A DNA stretch of 64,000 nucleotides from Iodobacter violaceini (lineage in GTDB: Bacteria; Pseudomonadota; Gammaproteobacteria; Burkholderiales; Chitinibacteraceae): assembly GCF_011601265.1 (NCBI RefSeq), contig NZ_JAAOLX010000001.1, positions 186,001-250,000 of the forward strand, read 5' to 3'. Shown here one piece after another: positions 36,900 to 45,644 of this stretch. The position numbers were made by a program, and so were the translations under genes. The first letter of the stretch is position 1, and each line of letters begins with the position of its first letter. Under the pieces are notes generated by a model that was not told the origin of the DNA, searched no databases, and was given only the letters and a program-made list of their open reading frames with translations.

Positions 36900-38210
36900 A
36901 TGAAACCCATCAATGTCGGTTTATGCGGTGTAGGCACCGTAGGCGGCGGAACAGTTACTGTTCTGAAGCGTAATGCAATCGAAATAACCCGCCGTGCAGG
37001 CCGGCCGATTGTAATTACCATGGCGGCCAACCGTGATCTGGTCCGTGCCCGTGAGCTCTGTGGTGAAGGCATCACCCTGACAGACGACGCAATGGATGTA
37101 GTGAACAACCCGGAAATCGACATTGTGGTTGAACTGATTGGCGGCACCACCATTGCCAAAGACCTGGTGCTGGCGGCCATTGCCAATGGCAAGCATGTGG
37201 TCACCGCCAATAAAAAACTGATCGCCGAGTACGGTAATGAGATTTTTGCCCGCGCCACCGAAAAAGGCGTGATGGTTTCATTTGAAGCCGCCGTAGCAGG
37301 CGGCATTCCGATTATTAAAGCGCTGCGTGAAGGCCTGACCGCCAATAAAATTGAATGGGTGGCCGGTATTATCAATGGCACATCCAACTTTATCCTTACC
37401 GAAATGCGCGATAAGGGCCTTGCCTTTGCCGATGTTTTAAAAGAAGCGCAGCGCCTTGGCTACGCCGAGGCCGACCCGACCTTTGATATCGAAGGCCACG
37501 ACGCCGCACATAAGCTCACCATCATGAGCGCGATTGCCTTTGGTATTCCGGTGCAATTTGATAAAGCTTACCTGGAAGGCATCAGCAAGCTGGCCGCTGT
37601 GGATATCCAGTACGCTCAAGAGCTGGGCTATCGCATCAAGCTGCTGGGCATGACCCGCCGCCGCGAGCAAGGCATTGAGCTGCGCGTTGCCCCAACGCTG
37701 ATCCCTGCCAGCCGCCTGATTGCCAATGTAGATGGCGTGATGAATGCGATTTTAGTAAAAGGTGATGCCGTCGGCGCCACCATGTATTACGGCGCAGGCG
37801 CAGGTGCCGAGCCTACCGCGTCTTCCGTGATAGCCGATCTGGTGGATATCACCCGCCTGCATACTGCAGACCCTGAGCAGCGCGTGCCGCATCTGGCTTT
37901 CCAGCCATCGCAAATTGCCGATCTGCCCATTCTGCCTATCGACGAAATCGAAACCTGCTACTACCTGCGCATCAACACCGAAGACAAGCCTGGCGTGCTG
38001 GCCGATATCACACGCCTGTTAGCCGACAACGATATTTCGGTAGATGCCATGCTGCAGCGCCCGATTGCAGGTGAAGCGCGTGCCGATATCATCATCATCA
38101 CGCATCTGGCTGTAGAAAAGCGTGTGAACACCGCCATCAAAGGCATCGAAGCCCTGCCAAGCATCACCGGCGCAGTTGTGCGCTTACGCCTTGAGCATTT
38201 GAACGGCTGA
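36900..38210 (+). CDS. hom: Homoserine dehydrogenase
   Basis: A 436-residue monofunctional homoserine dehydrogenase: aspartate semialdehyde to homoserine, for threonine and methionine. Domains are NAD(P)-binding (GLCGVGTVGGGTV, residues 5-17), catalytic (INGTSNFILTEM, GYAEADPTFDIEGHDAAHKL) and a C-terminal ACT domain (YYLRINTEDKPGVLADITRL, about 350-425) for threonine feedback control. It follows alaA closely; thrC is 380 bases downstream beyond a palindromic repeat. Confidence 0.95.
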   Translation: MKPINVGLCGVGTVGGGTVTVLKRNAIEITRRAGRPIVITMAANRDLVRARELCGEGITLTDDAMDVVNNPEIDIVVELIGGTTIAKDLVLAAIANGKHVVTANKKLIAEYGNEIFARATEKGVMVSFEAAVAGGIPIIKALREGLTANKIEWVAGIINGTSNFILTEMRDKGLAFADVLKEAQRLGYAEADPTFDIEGHDAAHKLTIMSAIAFGIPVQFDKAYLEGISKLAAVDIQYAQELGYRIKLLGMTRRREQGIELRVAPTLIPASRLIANVDGVMNAILVKGDAVGATMYYGAGAGAEPTASSVIADLVDITRLHTADPEQRVPHLAFQPSQIADLPILPIDEIETCYYLRINTEDKPGVLADITRLLADNDISVDAMLQRPIAGEARADIIIITHLAVEKRVNTAIKGIEALPSITGAVVRLRLEHLNG

Positions 38211-38370
38211 TACCAATCTAAAAGTTCTAAATCTGAACGTTCTGCACACACAGATGACGGTGAGCAAGACAAAAGAAAGGAAAGGCGGAGAAAAGTATTA
38301 ATTTATAAAACAGCATGAGGCGCAGTGGTCAAACTCAATCCTGCCGGTTATTCCGTATTCCCCTTGTAAG

Positions 38371-38450
38371 TTGGGTTAGCTGATTTGTCGGGCTTTAGGC
38401 GACAAACCAGCGTAACCCAACATTTCAACAAAAAAGAATGTTGGGTTACG
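38371..38450. repeat. Palindromic (REP-like) element between hom and thrC
   Basis: Two overlapping inverted repeats. The first (38371-38420) has arms TTGGGTTA..GCTG..TTTGTCG and CGACAAA..CAGC..TAACCCAA. The second (38411-38450) has perfect 14-base arms CGTAACCCAACATT and AATGTTGGGTTACG with a 12-base loop. They share the middle CGTAACCCAA arm, so the RNA could switch between two folds. The remaining intergenic sequence (38211-38370, 38451-38589) shows no gene. Confidence 0.7.
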
Positions 38451-38589
38451 TGATATATCGCTGACTGAGGTAAACCTCACGCGCAGACTGCAAACCAAAG
38501 CTACAGCTTTCTCAAGTTTTTCTCGCCCTTGCCTTTCTTCCTGTTATCCGTGTCTGCAGACTTTGGGGTTTATTAAAGGTCTAAAAATC

Positions 38590-40002
38590 ATGCGCTATAT
38601 CTCTACCCGCGGCGGAATGCCGCCTAAGTCTTTTTCTGAAATCCTGCTCGGCGGCTTAGCGCCTGATGGCGGCCTGGTGATGCCTGAAGTGTGCCCGCGC
38701 CTGACGCAAGCCGATTTAGAACGCCTTGCTCCCCTGCCCTATGCTGAGCTGGCTTTTGAAGTGATCCGTCTGTTTGTGGACGATATCCCGGAAGCAGATT
38801 TAAAAGCACTGGTCAGCAAGACTTACACGGCAGAGGTGTTTGGCTCGGCCGACATCACACCGATCAAAACGCTGGCCCCCAATTTGCATCTGCAACAGCT
38901 CTCTAATGGCCCGACGCTGGCTTTTAAAGATATGGCGATGCAACTGCTGGGCAATCTGTTTGAATACGTGCTGGCCCGTGACGACAAAGAAATCAATATC
39001 GTCGGCGCAACCTCAGGCGATACCGGCTCGGCGGCGGAATACGCCATGCGCGGCAAAAAGGGCGTGAATGTATTTATGCTCAGCCCCGCTGGCAAAATGA
39101 GCCCCTTCCAGCGCGCACAGATGTTCAGCCTGCAAGACGCCAATATCCACAATATCGCGGTAAAGAGCATGTTTGATGCCTGCCAGGATATGGTCAAAGC
39201 CATCAATAACGATGCCGCGTTTAAGCAGAATTACAAAATTGGCGCGGTGAATTCAATCAACTGGGGCCGTGTTGTCGCGCAGATTTGCTACTACTTCAAA
39301 GGCTATTTTGCCGTAGCCAAAACCGTGGGCGAGCCGGTAGATTTCTGCGTGCCATCGGGCAACTTTGGCAATATCTGTGCGGGCCATATGGCGCGCCAGT
39401 TGGGCCTGCCGATTCGCCGTCTGATTGTGGCCACCAATGAAAACGATGTGCTGGACGAGTTTTTCAGCAGCGGCGGCTATCATCCACGCGGCCTTGACCG
39501 CACCTTTGAAACATCCAGCCCTTCGATGGACATCACCAAGGCTTCTAATCTGGAGCGCTTTGTATTCGATTTGCTGGGCCGTGATGCAGGCAAATTATCC
39601 GCTCTGTGGAAAGGCATCGATGCAGGTATAGGCTTTGATTTAAGCGCGGACGATTTTGCCAAAATGCGTGATGTATATGGCTTCAGATCCAGCCGCAGCA
39701 CGCATCAGGACAGGCTCGATAATATCCGCAGCGTGTTTGAAACCTACGGTGTAGAAATCGACCCTCACACTGCCGATGGCTATAAAGCAGCTATTGAGCA
39801 CAGAGATGCCAGCATCGCCATGGTCATCCTCGAAACTGCCCTGCCAGCCAAGTTTGAAGATACCATGCTGGAAGCCACCGGCCAGAAACCACAGCGCCCG
39901 GCTGCCTTGCACAATCTTGAAAACTTACCACAGCGCTTTGACACACTGGAAGCCGATGTTGCGGCGCTGAAAGCGTATTTGGTGGAAAGGATTAAGGCCT
40001 AA
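38590..40002 (+). CDS. thrC: Threonine synthase
   Basis: A 470-residue PLP enzyme converting O-phosphohomoserine to threonine. The long bacterial type begins RYISTRGGMPPKSFSEILLG; the PLP lysine lies in PTLAFKDMAMQ, and GATSGDTGSAAEYAMRGKKG is the phosphate-binding region. The open frame begins at 38563, but ATG 38590 matches the family start. It follows hom on the same strand. Confidence 0.95.
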   Translation: MRYISTRGGMPPKSFSEILLGGLAPDGGLVMPEVCPRLTQADLERLAPLPYAELAFEVIRLFVDDIPEADLKALVSKTYTAEVFGSADITPIKTLAPNLHLQQLSNGPTLAFKDMAMQLLGNLFEYVLARDDKEINIVGATSGDTGSAAEYAMRGKKGVNVFMLSPAGKMSPFQRAQMFSLQDANIHNIAVKSMFDACQDMVKAINNDAAFKQNYKIGAVNSINWGRVVAQICYYFKGYFAVAKTVGEPVDFCVPSGNFGNICAGHMARQLGLPIRRLIVATNENDVLDEFFSSGGYHPRGLDRTFETSSPSMDITKASNLERFVFDLLGRDAGKLSALWKGIDAGIGFDLSADDFAKMRDVYGFRSSRSTHQDRLDNIRSVFETYGVEIDPHTADGYKAAIEHRDASIAMVILETALPAKFEDTMLEATGQKPQRPAALHNLENLPQRFDTLEADVAALKAYLVERIKA

Positions 40003-40005
40003 AAA

Positions 40006-40060
40006 GCTGGCTATCTGGCGGTGTGCAAAGTGTTTGCTTGCACACCGCCAGATAGCCAGC
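40006..40060. terminator. 23-bp perfect hairpin after thrC, no T tract
   Basis: Arms 40006-40028 and 40038-40060 are perfectly complementary over 23 bases with a 9-base loop, beginning 4 bases after the thrC stop. No T run follows on the plus strand. On the minus strand the hairpin is followed by five T, so it may end antisense transcription as well as protect the thrC mRNA end. Confidence 0.6.
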
Positions 40061-40135
40061 AAGGCAGAAGCGGAAGCCTTCCCCCATTTCCAGTGATTGA
40101 AGGCTTGATATTTGTTAGCGCTCTAAGGAAGCACT

Positions 40136-40675
40136 GTGCCGCACTGGCCCTGCATCTCAACCTCAAGACTCCAGCTGCGCCCGGCAACAATGGCTGATCT
40201 GCCAGCCATAGAAACAGGTCTTGCTGATCCCCGCTTTCCACCCGATCTGCCCCTTGCCCGCATGCAGCGCGAATCCACACTTGCAGCATGGCTGCAGCGC
40301 ATAACCGCCACCGCCCCACAGCTGTGGGCCATCACCGTAACTGGCTGCGATACCTGCATCGGCACAGTGGCGCTTATTGCCACACAAGCAGCACAGACCT
40401 GCTGGCTTTCCTACTGGCTGACACCAAGCGAGTGGCATCAAGGTCTGGCACAAGAAGCCATTGGTGCTCTCCTTACCAGCACCGCCAAACACTCGGCCTA
40501 TAAGCATGTGATTGCGGGTGTAGCGCTAAACAACTTACCCAGCATCCGCCTTCTCGAACAACTTAAATTCACGCCAGTACCGGCCAGCCAAACCGATTGG
40601 ATCATCCCCGCAGAGCACATCCTCCTGCAGCGCTGGCTTAGCGCAAGCCTTGAGAGTCGCACCGTGCCGCACTAG
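40136..40675 (+). CDS. GNAT acetyltransferase, RimJ/RimL-like
   Basis: A 179-residue acetyltransferase of the RimJ/RimL type. It starts ISTSRLQLRPATMADLPAIE; the acetyl-CoA loop region is SEWHQGLAQEAIGALL, and VALNNLPSIRLLEQLKF is the C-terminal signature. It probably acetylates a protein N-terminus or small substrate. The start is GTG 40136 with AAGGA 7 bases upstream. Confidence 0.8.
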   Translation: MPHWPCISTSRLQLRPATMADLPAIETGLADPRFPPDLPLARMQRESTLAAWLQRITATAPQLWAITVTGCDTCIGTVALIATQAAQTCWLSYWLTPSEWHQGLAQEAIGALLTSTAKHSAYKHVIAGVALNNLPSIRLLEQLKFTPVPASQTDWIIPAEHILLQRWLSASLESRTVPH

Positions 40676-41248
40676 CAGCAAAAACACAAAGTTTCACGAA
40701 AAAAACAAAGCCATAATTAAACTATTTTATTTCTCTTCGATTTATTTTGGTTTTGGCTTCAGATAATAATCAAACCCAGCCAATCAATATCACAACATAC
40801 GGGGCTTAAGTTTCCCCTTGAAGCACGCCGAAGCGAGGAACAAGCAGGGCGGGGTTTCTTTGATGGCTGTTTGAACGAGCGAAGCGAGTGAGTCCCCCAG
40901 CCGCCACTGCCCGCAGTGAGGGGTTTCGTGCTGGCCGGGGCGGCCTTCTTTTGGTTCTTTTCTTGGCCATTCAAGAAAAGAACGCCCCCGCAGTGGCTAC
41001 TGCACCTAAATCAACGTGCCGAAGGCACTAAATATATAAATTTTTTGATTCCTTTAATTACACACAATAAAAAACCGGTGCGAAATAATTCGACACCGGT
41101 TTTTCGATTTAACCCATAGGGCGTAATGCGTCTGGAAAAACCGCCAGACTTATTACGGCCTACAAATTCATAGCAACTTACGGCCTTATTCATTCACCGG
41201 CAACTCCCGTAGTAACCATTGCCCATCCTTAAACCTCAGGACAGTAAC
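40676..41248. other. Intergenic region holding a degraded repeat
   Basis: About 570 bases. It holds direct-repeat copy A (40805-40861) followed by about 150 bases in which a short frame (RGFVLAGAAFFWFFSWPFKK, then LHLNQRAEGT) looks like a fragment of a dispersed element. Further on, AAAAAACCGGTGtCGAA-type complementary segments near 41070-41105 form a hairpin. No intact gene is supported. Confidence 0.5.
40805..40861. repeat. 57-bp direct repeat, copy A
   Basis: CTTAAGTTTCCCCTTGAAGC and the following 37 bases recur at 42915-42971 with 2 mismatches in 57. The two copies flank the LysR and carboxymuconolactone decarboxylase genes. Confidence 0.85.
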
Positions 41249-42133
41249 TTACGCAAATGTCTCCAGCATGAAATCGATGAAACTCCGCAACTTCGGCGTG
41301 GGCCGGCGATCGGCTACATAAACGAGATGCATGGGCCGCGATGGCAAATCGTACTCGTCGCAGAGTCGTACCAGGCGGCCGGCGGCCACATCGTCGCTGA
41401 GCAGTATCTCCGGTTGCATGATGATGCCCAGACCTGCTAATCCGGCCGCACGCAAGGCCTGGCCGTTATTGACCGTAAATCGCCCTTTGACCTGCACATG
41501 ATCAGCCGTGCCGTCTTTTTGCAAGCGCCAGAGGTTCTTTTTTTGCCAATAGGAAAATCCCAGGCAATTGTGTGCTGTTAAATCCTCAGCAACGACCGGT
41601 GTACCTGCTTGCGCGAGATAGGCGGGGGAAGCGCACAACCACATGGTGTAGGGCCGCAGAGGCCGCGCTATGAGGCTGGAATCGGGAAGATTGCCTATGC
41701 GTATTGCCGCCTCATAGCCGTCTTCAATCAGATCGGGGCTGCGGTCGGTCAGCGTCAGGTCGACCTCAACTTCTGGGTATTTGCCCAAATACTCACACAA
41801 AGCCGGTGTCAGACGCTGGCTACCGAACGAGACCGGCGCATGGATACGCAACAAGCCGCGCGGTGCGGCACGCAATTCATCGGCACAACTATCGGCTACC
41901 TCTGCATCCGCAAGCAACTGCTTGCAACGCTCGTAGTAAATTCTGCCGATTTCAGTCAGCGATTGCTGGCGTGTAGTGCGATTGAGCAATTGTGCTCCGA
42001 GGCGTTGTTCGAGTGCCCGCACATGTTTACCGACCATCGTCGCTGAAATACCGAAGGCGTCTGCGGCTGCCGTAAAGCTGCGTTGCTCCGCCGCATAAAC
42101 GAAGACGGACATGCTCATCAATCTATCCAACAT
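41249..42133 (-). CDS. LysR family regulator
   Basis: A 294-residue LysR-type regulator. The N-terminal helix-turn-helix is SFTAAADAFGISATMVGKHV (about 18-40), and the C-terminal effector domain has the common pattern of the DsdC/AaeR-like group (LLRIHAPVSFGSQRLTPAL, DGYEAAIRIGNLPDSSLIAR). It is divergent from the carboxymuconolactone decarboxylase-type gene and is its likely regulator. Codon choice looks GC-richer than in neighbours, fitting a transferred segment bounded by direct repeats. Confidence 0.88.
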   Translation of the reverse strand: MLDRLMSMSVFVYAAEQRSFTAAADAFGISATMVGKHVRALEQRLGAQLLNRTTRQQSLTEIGRIYYERCKQLLADAEVADSCADELRAAPRGLLRIHAPVSFGSQRLTPALCEYLGKYPEVEVDLTLTDRSPDLIEDGYEAAIRIGNLPDSSLIARPLRPYTMWLCASPAYLAQAGTPVVAEDLTAHNCLGFSYWQKKNLWRLQKDGTADHVQVKGRFTVNNGQALRAAGLAGLGIIMQPEILLSDDVAAGRLVRLCDEYDLPSRPMHLVYVADRRPTPKLRSFIDFMLETFA

Positions 42134-42290
42134 TAGAAACTCTTAGTTCATAGTTAATCAACTATTTGCCACTTTATAAAATGCAAGATGGCAATGATAC
42201 TGTTCATAAGCACTGCCGCTGAAACAGGAACACCGTGCGGGGCGAATCTCTCCTGTCGCATTCATTGTTCATTTATCAAAGGAAAATCCT

Positions 42291-42695
42291 ATGTCCCAAC
42301 AAACTGCTTTACGTCGCCGCGGCCTCGAACTAATCGGCCAATTACATGGCGAGCATGCCGGAGCCGGCATGATTGCTGAAATGCAAAGAATTTGCCCTGA
42401 CTTTGCCGATATGACCATAGACTGGGCGATAGGCACAATCATGGACAGACCAGGCCTCGATTTGCTGACGCGTGAATTAATACTGGTCGCCTCTTGCGTC
42501 ACTTTGGGCCACGCAATGCCGCAACTGCGCGCGCATGCCGAGGCCGCTTTACAAGTCGGTGCCAGCCGCGAACAGATAATAGAAACCGTATTGCAACTGA
42601 CGTTTTATGCGGGTGGACCTGCCGTGCGCAATTCGCTGGTCTTGCTGGATCAGGTATTCATCGAATGGGAAAACGCTCAAAGCAAACAAAATTGA
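42291..42695 (+). CDS. Carboxymuconolactone decarboxylase family protein
   Basis: A 134-residue CMD-family protein. The family fold is seen in DWAIGTIMDRPGLDLLTREL, VASCVTLGHAMPQLRAHAEA and LTFYAGGPAVRNSLVLL. The CxxxH pattern of peroxidase-type members appears as ASCVTLGHAMPQ. It may be a small decarboxylase or peroxidase-like enzyme; the substrate is unknown. The start ATG has AAGGA upstream. It is divergent from the LysR gene. Confidence 0.85.
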   Translation: MSQQTALRRRGLELIGQLHGEHAGAGMIAEMQRICPDFADMTIDWAIGTIMDRPGLDLLTRELILVASCVTLGHAMPQLRAHAEAALQVGASREQIIETVLQLTFYAGGPAVRNSLVLLDQVFIEWENAQSKQN

Positions 42696-42741
42696 ACCGG
42701 TTCTCCTTCAAATTTCAACTATTTACCATAAGGAAAATATC

Positions 42742-42855
42742 ATGCTATTGCTTATCGCCAGTTACAGCATACCGTCGTCGGACATCAGTCCGCACGTTAA
42801 AGCGCATAGTTCTAAAACCAAAGCCAAACAATTTAACGATGTATTTAAGCTATAA
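42742..42855 (+). pseudogene. 37-codon frame, possible truncated gene
   Basis: A short frame with a good ribosome site (AAGGAAAATATC before ATG) 47 bases after the CMD gene. MLLLIASYSIPSSD followed by HVKAH resembles, weakly, the N-terminus of YciI-like proteins (about 95 residues), and it stops 60 bases before repeat copy B. I read it as a gene cut by rearrangement at the repeat, but a genuine small peptide cannot be excluded. Confidence 0.35.
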
Positions 42856-42914
42856 AGTTGAGTTTTTTTAAGCACTTTGCAATCGTTTATTGTTCCTAAA
42901 TACGTTACACAGGA

Positions 42915-42971
42915 CTTAAGTTACCCCTTGAAGCACGCCGAAGCGAGGAACAAGCGGGGCGGGGTTTCTTT
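42915..42971. repeat. 57-bp direct repeat, copy B
   Basis: Second copy of the repeat at 40805-40861, in the same orientation, with 2 mismatches. It is directly followed by the MITE-like element at 43001. Confidence 0.85.
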
Positions 42972-43000
42972 AATCCTGTTTGAGCGAAGCAAAGTAACGA

Positions 43001-43098
43001 GGGTCAGACCTTACATTTAACATGGGATAAAATTTAAAGTTGTTTAAAAGCAGCTTAAATTGATTCATTCATATCAAATGTAAAATCTGCCCCTTTAA
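43001..43098. repeat. MITE/REP-like element with terminal inverted repeats
   Basis: GGGTCAGACCTTACATTT at the left end and the reverse complement of GGGGCAGATTTTACATTT at the right end agree at 14 of 18 positions and enclose an AT-rich centre of about 55 bases. Such ends are typical of short elements mobilised in trans by REP-associated tyrosine transposases. No transposase is in the window. Confidence 0.55.
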
Positions 43099-43102
43099 GT
43101 TT

Positions 43103-43339
43103 TTAATCTTCAATAACCTTATGACCACATTTTTCACAAATACGATGGCGAGAAAATTCATCCATTGATGCGATAAACGCACCCAGAAACCAACTCTTTA
43201 TAGCGCCATGCAAAAACTCTTTAAATTTACTGTTTTTCTCGCCTTTAAACGGATTCGTTTTTCTTACCAAAACAACGACATGGTTTGTATCAACACCACA
43301 AACAGAACAATGACGGATTTCGGAGATATGTTGCATCAT
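43103..43339 (-). CDS. Small zinc-ribbon-like protein
   Basis: A 78-residue protein with two cysteine knuckles, HCSVCGVDTNH near the start and ICEKCGHKV at the end, separated by a basic helical stretch. This fits a single zinc ribbon formed by the two CxxC pairs. The function is unknown. Its stop lies a few bases from the MITE-like element. Confidence 0.55.
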   Translation of the reverse strand: MMQHISEIRHCSVCGVDTNHVVVLVRKTNPFKGEKNSKFKEFLHGAIKSWFLGAFIASMDEFSRHRICEKCGHKVIED

Positions 43340-43546
43340 TTTTGCTCAACTGAAGGTTAACAAAATATATACGCCCTGAAACACCCGCCTTTTTGGCGAA
43401 TAAAAATGCACTCTTTGAAACGCCTCAGCGGGCCTAGCCTGAATTATTCCATAACGCAATACTACTCCAAATTGAACAAATACTTACACCACACTCCTAC
43501 CACCAATAAGAAAAATAAAGTTAAATCCAATTGCTTCAGCGCAAAA

Positions 43547-43578
43547 AAAAAGCCCGGCAATGACTTGCCGGGCTTTTT
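43547..43578 (-). terminator. Rho-independent terminator of the sugar ABC operon
   Basis: A 14-base-pair stem (43547-43560 with 43565-43578, loop TGAC) lies 20 bases past the ATPase stop and is followed by a run of T on the minus strand. The plus-strand side also carries a T run, so it may work in both directions. Confidence 0.9.
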
Positions 43579-43597
43579 GCGTATTCAATTCAAAGAA

Positions 43598-44698
43598 TTA
43601 AACGCGTTTTAGTGCAACGCCCTGCGCATCAAACAGCAGGCAATTCTTTTCCGGGAATACCACATGGATATTGTCGCCAAATTTAATCACATCGGATTCG
43701 GCAGGCAATTTCATGCACAGAATTTCGCTGATGCCTTTCACCTGGATATAGGCCAATACGATATCACCTAAGTGCTCTACCAGATCAACACGGGCAGGCA
43801 CCGAGTTTGCAGCTTCGGCAGTTGCCAGCTGCATATGCTCCGGGCGAATACCGATGGTGACTTTGTCGCCCACTTTGCATGGCGATGCATCCACAGCCGC
43901 GCGAATCTGAATGCCATCCGGCAGGCGAACGTGAGCAGAGCCTTTTTCGATAGCCACCAGATCAGCTTCAAGCAGATTCATCTTCGGCGAGCCAAGGAAG
44001 CCTGCTACGAAGAGGTTAGACGGGTTTTCGTACATTTCCAGCGGCGAACCAACCTGCTGAATCACACCGGCGTTAAACACTACGATGCGGTCAGCCAGCG
44101 TCATCGCTTCCACCTGATCGTGAGTCACGTAGATCATGGTGGTTTTAAGGTCCTGATGCAGCTTGGACAGCTCAACGCGCATTTGCAGGCGCAGGGATGC
44201 ATCCAGGTTAGACAAAGGCTCGTCAAACAGGAACACTTTTGGATTACGCACAATCGAGCGGCCAATCGCCACACGCTGACGCTGACCGCCAGACAATGCT
44301 TTGGGCTTACGATCCAGCAAATGCGTCATTTGCAGAATTTCGGCAGCGCCCTTAACACGCTGATCAATTTCTTCTTTTGGCGTACCTGCCAGCTTCAGCG
44401 CAAACGCCATATTGTCGTACACGCTCATATGCGGGTAGAGGGCGTAAGACTGGAATACCATGGCGATACCACGCTTGGAAGCGTGCAAATCGTTGGCAAC
44501 CACATCGCCAATTTTTAACTCGCCTTCGGTGATATCTTCAAGGCCGGCAATCATGCGCAGCAGAGTGGATTTACCGCAGCCCGACGGGCCAACGAAAACC
44601 ACAAACTCGCCGTCTTTAATTTCTAAATCCACACCTTTAATAACGCATACATCTTTGGTGTAGTTTTTCTTGATTCTACTTAGCGTAACCGAAGCCAT
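43598..44698 (-). CDS. Sugar ABC transporter ATPase, MalK/UgpC type
   Basis: A 366-residue cytoplasmic ATPase driving the sugar importer encoded upstream. The Walker A (GPSGCGKST), Q-loop (VFQSYALYPHM), signature (LSGGQRQRVAIGRS), Walker B (VFLFDEPLSNLDA) and switch His (YVTHDQ) are intact, and a C-terminal OB-fold regulatory domain of about 125 residues is present, as in MalK, UgpC and MsmK. The frame extends upstream to 44779, but ATG 44698 has AAGGA 8 bases upstream and matches the family start. It is the last gene of the operon; such ATPases may serve several importers. Confidence 0.93.
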   Translation of the reverse strand: MASVTLSRIKKNYTKDVCVIKGVDLEIKDGEFVVFVGPSGCGKSTLLRMIAGLEDITEGELKIGDVVANDLHASKRGIAMVFQSYALYPHMSVYDNMAFALKLAGTPKEEIDQRVKGAAEILQMTHLLDRKPKALSGGQRQRVAIGRSIVRNPKVFLFDEPLSNLDASLRLQMRVELSKLHQDLKTTMIYVTHDQVEAMTLADRIVVFNAGVIQQVGSPLEMYENPSNLFVAGFLGSPKMNLLEADLVAIEKGSAHVRLPDGIQIRAAVDASPCKVGDKVTIGIRPEHMQLATAEAANSVPARVDLVEHLGDIVLAYIQVKGISEILCMKLPAESDVIKFGDNIHVVFPEKNCLLFDAQGVALKRV

Positions 44699-44786
44699 AT
44701 CTCGATTCCTTGCGAACTCTATTTCTAAATGGGGGCCTGCAGGTGCAGGGTTATGTTGCCCCGCCGGGGCAACAAGCATCGCTTGT

Positions 44787-45626
44787 TTACTTCACCGCGC
44801 CATCCAGGCCACCAATAAAGTAACGCTGGGTAAAGGCAAAGAAAATCAATACAGGGATAACCGTCATCACGATCGCTGCCATCACCATGCTGTATGAAGT
44901 AGCAAACGGGCCGGTCAGATCATTAAACACACCCACTGCCAGCGGTAATTTGTCTTTGGATGAGATCACAATCGAAGGCCAGAGGTAATCATTCCAGGCA
45001 TTCACCAGTGAGAAAATCGCCAGTGATGCAATAGATGGGCCAGAAACCGGCACCATCACACGCCATAAGATTTGCATCTCTGTAGCGCCATCTACCCGTG
45101 CTGCATCAACCAGATCCTGAGGCACGGCTTCAAAAGCCTGCTTCATCAAAAAGATACCAAAGGCGGTAGACAGATTAGGAATAATCGCGCCCAGCTGGGT
45201 ATCCAAGAGCCCCATGTGCTTCAGGGTAATAAAGTTAGGAATAATCGCGACTTCGGTCGGCATCATCATCGTGGCCAGAATCGACACAAAAATGAAGTTA
45301 CGCCCAGGAAAGCGCAAACGGGCCAGCGGATAACCCGCCAGGATCGATAACACCACCACGCCTACAATCGTTTGCAAGGTCATCCAGGTGGAGTTTTTCA
45401 TGTAAGTCATAAACGGCATTTCATCAAATACACGCTTAAACCACATCAGGCTGACATCGGTAGGCCAGAATGAGCGAGGGAAAAGCCAGGTATTAGAAGG
45501 ATCAGCCGACAGCGCCACAGACAAAGCCCAGATAAAAGGGAATGTAGTGAAGATACCAAACCCGATCAGGCCAGCGTACTGGCCAGTCATTGCCAGCGCG
45601 GTTCGCAGTTGTTTACCCATTGCCAT
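44787..45626 (-). CDS. Sugar ABC transporter permease (MalG-like)
   Basis: A 279-residue inner-membrane permease with six helices. The EAA motif, which docks on the ATPase, is EAVPQDLVDAARVDGATEMQ. The family N-terminus is GLIGFGIFTTFPFIWALSVA. It is the second permease of the carbohydrate CUT1-type importer and lies 18 bases after the first permease gene. Confidence 0.92.
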   Translation of the reverse strand: MAMGKQLRTALAMTGQYAGLIGFGIFTTFPFIWALSVALSADPSNTWLFPRSFWPTDVSLMWFKRVFDEMPFMTYMKNSTWMTLQTIVGVVVLSILAGYPLARLRFPGRNFIFVSILATMMMPTEVAIIPNFITLKHMGLLDTQLGAIIPNLSTAFGIFLMKQAFEAVPQDLVDAARVDGATEMQILWRVMVPVSGPSIASLAIFSLVNAWNDYLWPSIVISSKDKLPLAVGVFNDLTGPFATSYSMVMAAIVMTVIPVLIFFAFTQRYFIGGLDGAVK

Positions 45627-45644
45627 GATTTCTTATTCCTCGAA

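Noticed and set aside
40916-41119. 67-codon frame with the peptide LHLNQRAEGT
   Set aside because: It lies in repeat-derived sequence; similar peptides are a by-product of dispersed intergenic elements.
41249-42855. LysR/CMD pair as an insertion sequence
   Set aside because: No transposase and no terminal inverted repeats. Only direct repeats are present, so it is treated as a recombination cassette.
43772-44518. 248-codon plus-strand frame over the ABC ATPase
   Set aside because: It is a complete shadow of the well-conserved ATPase gene and has His/Arg/Gln-rich composition.
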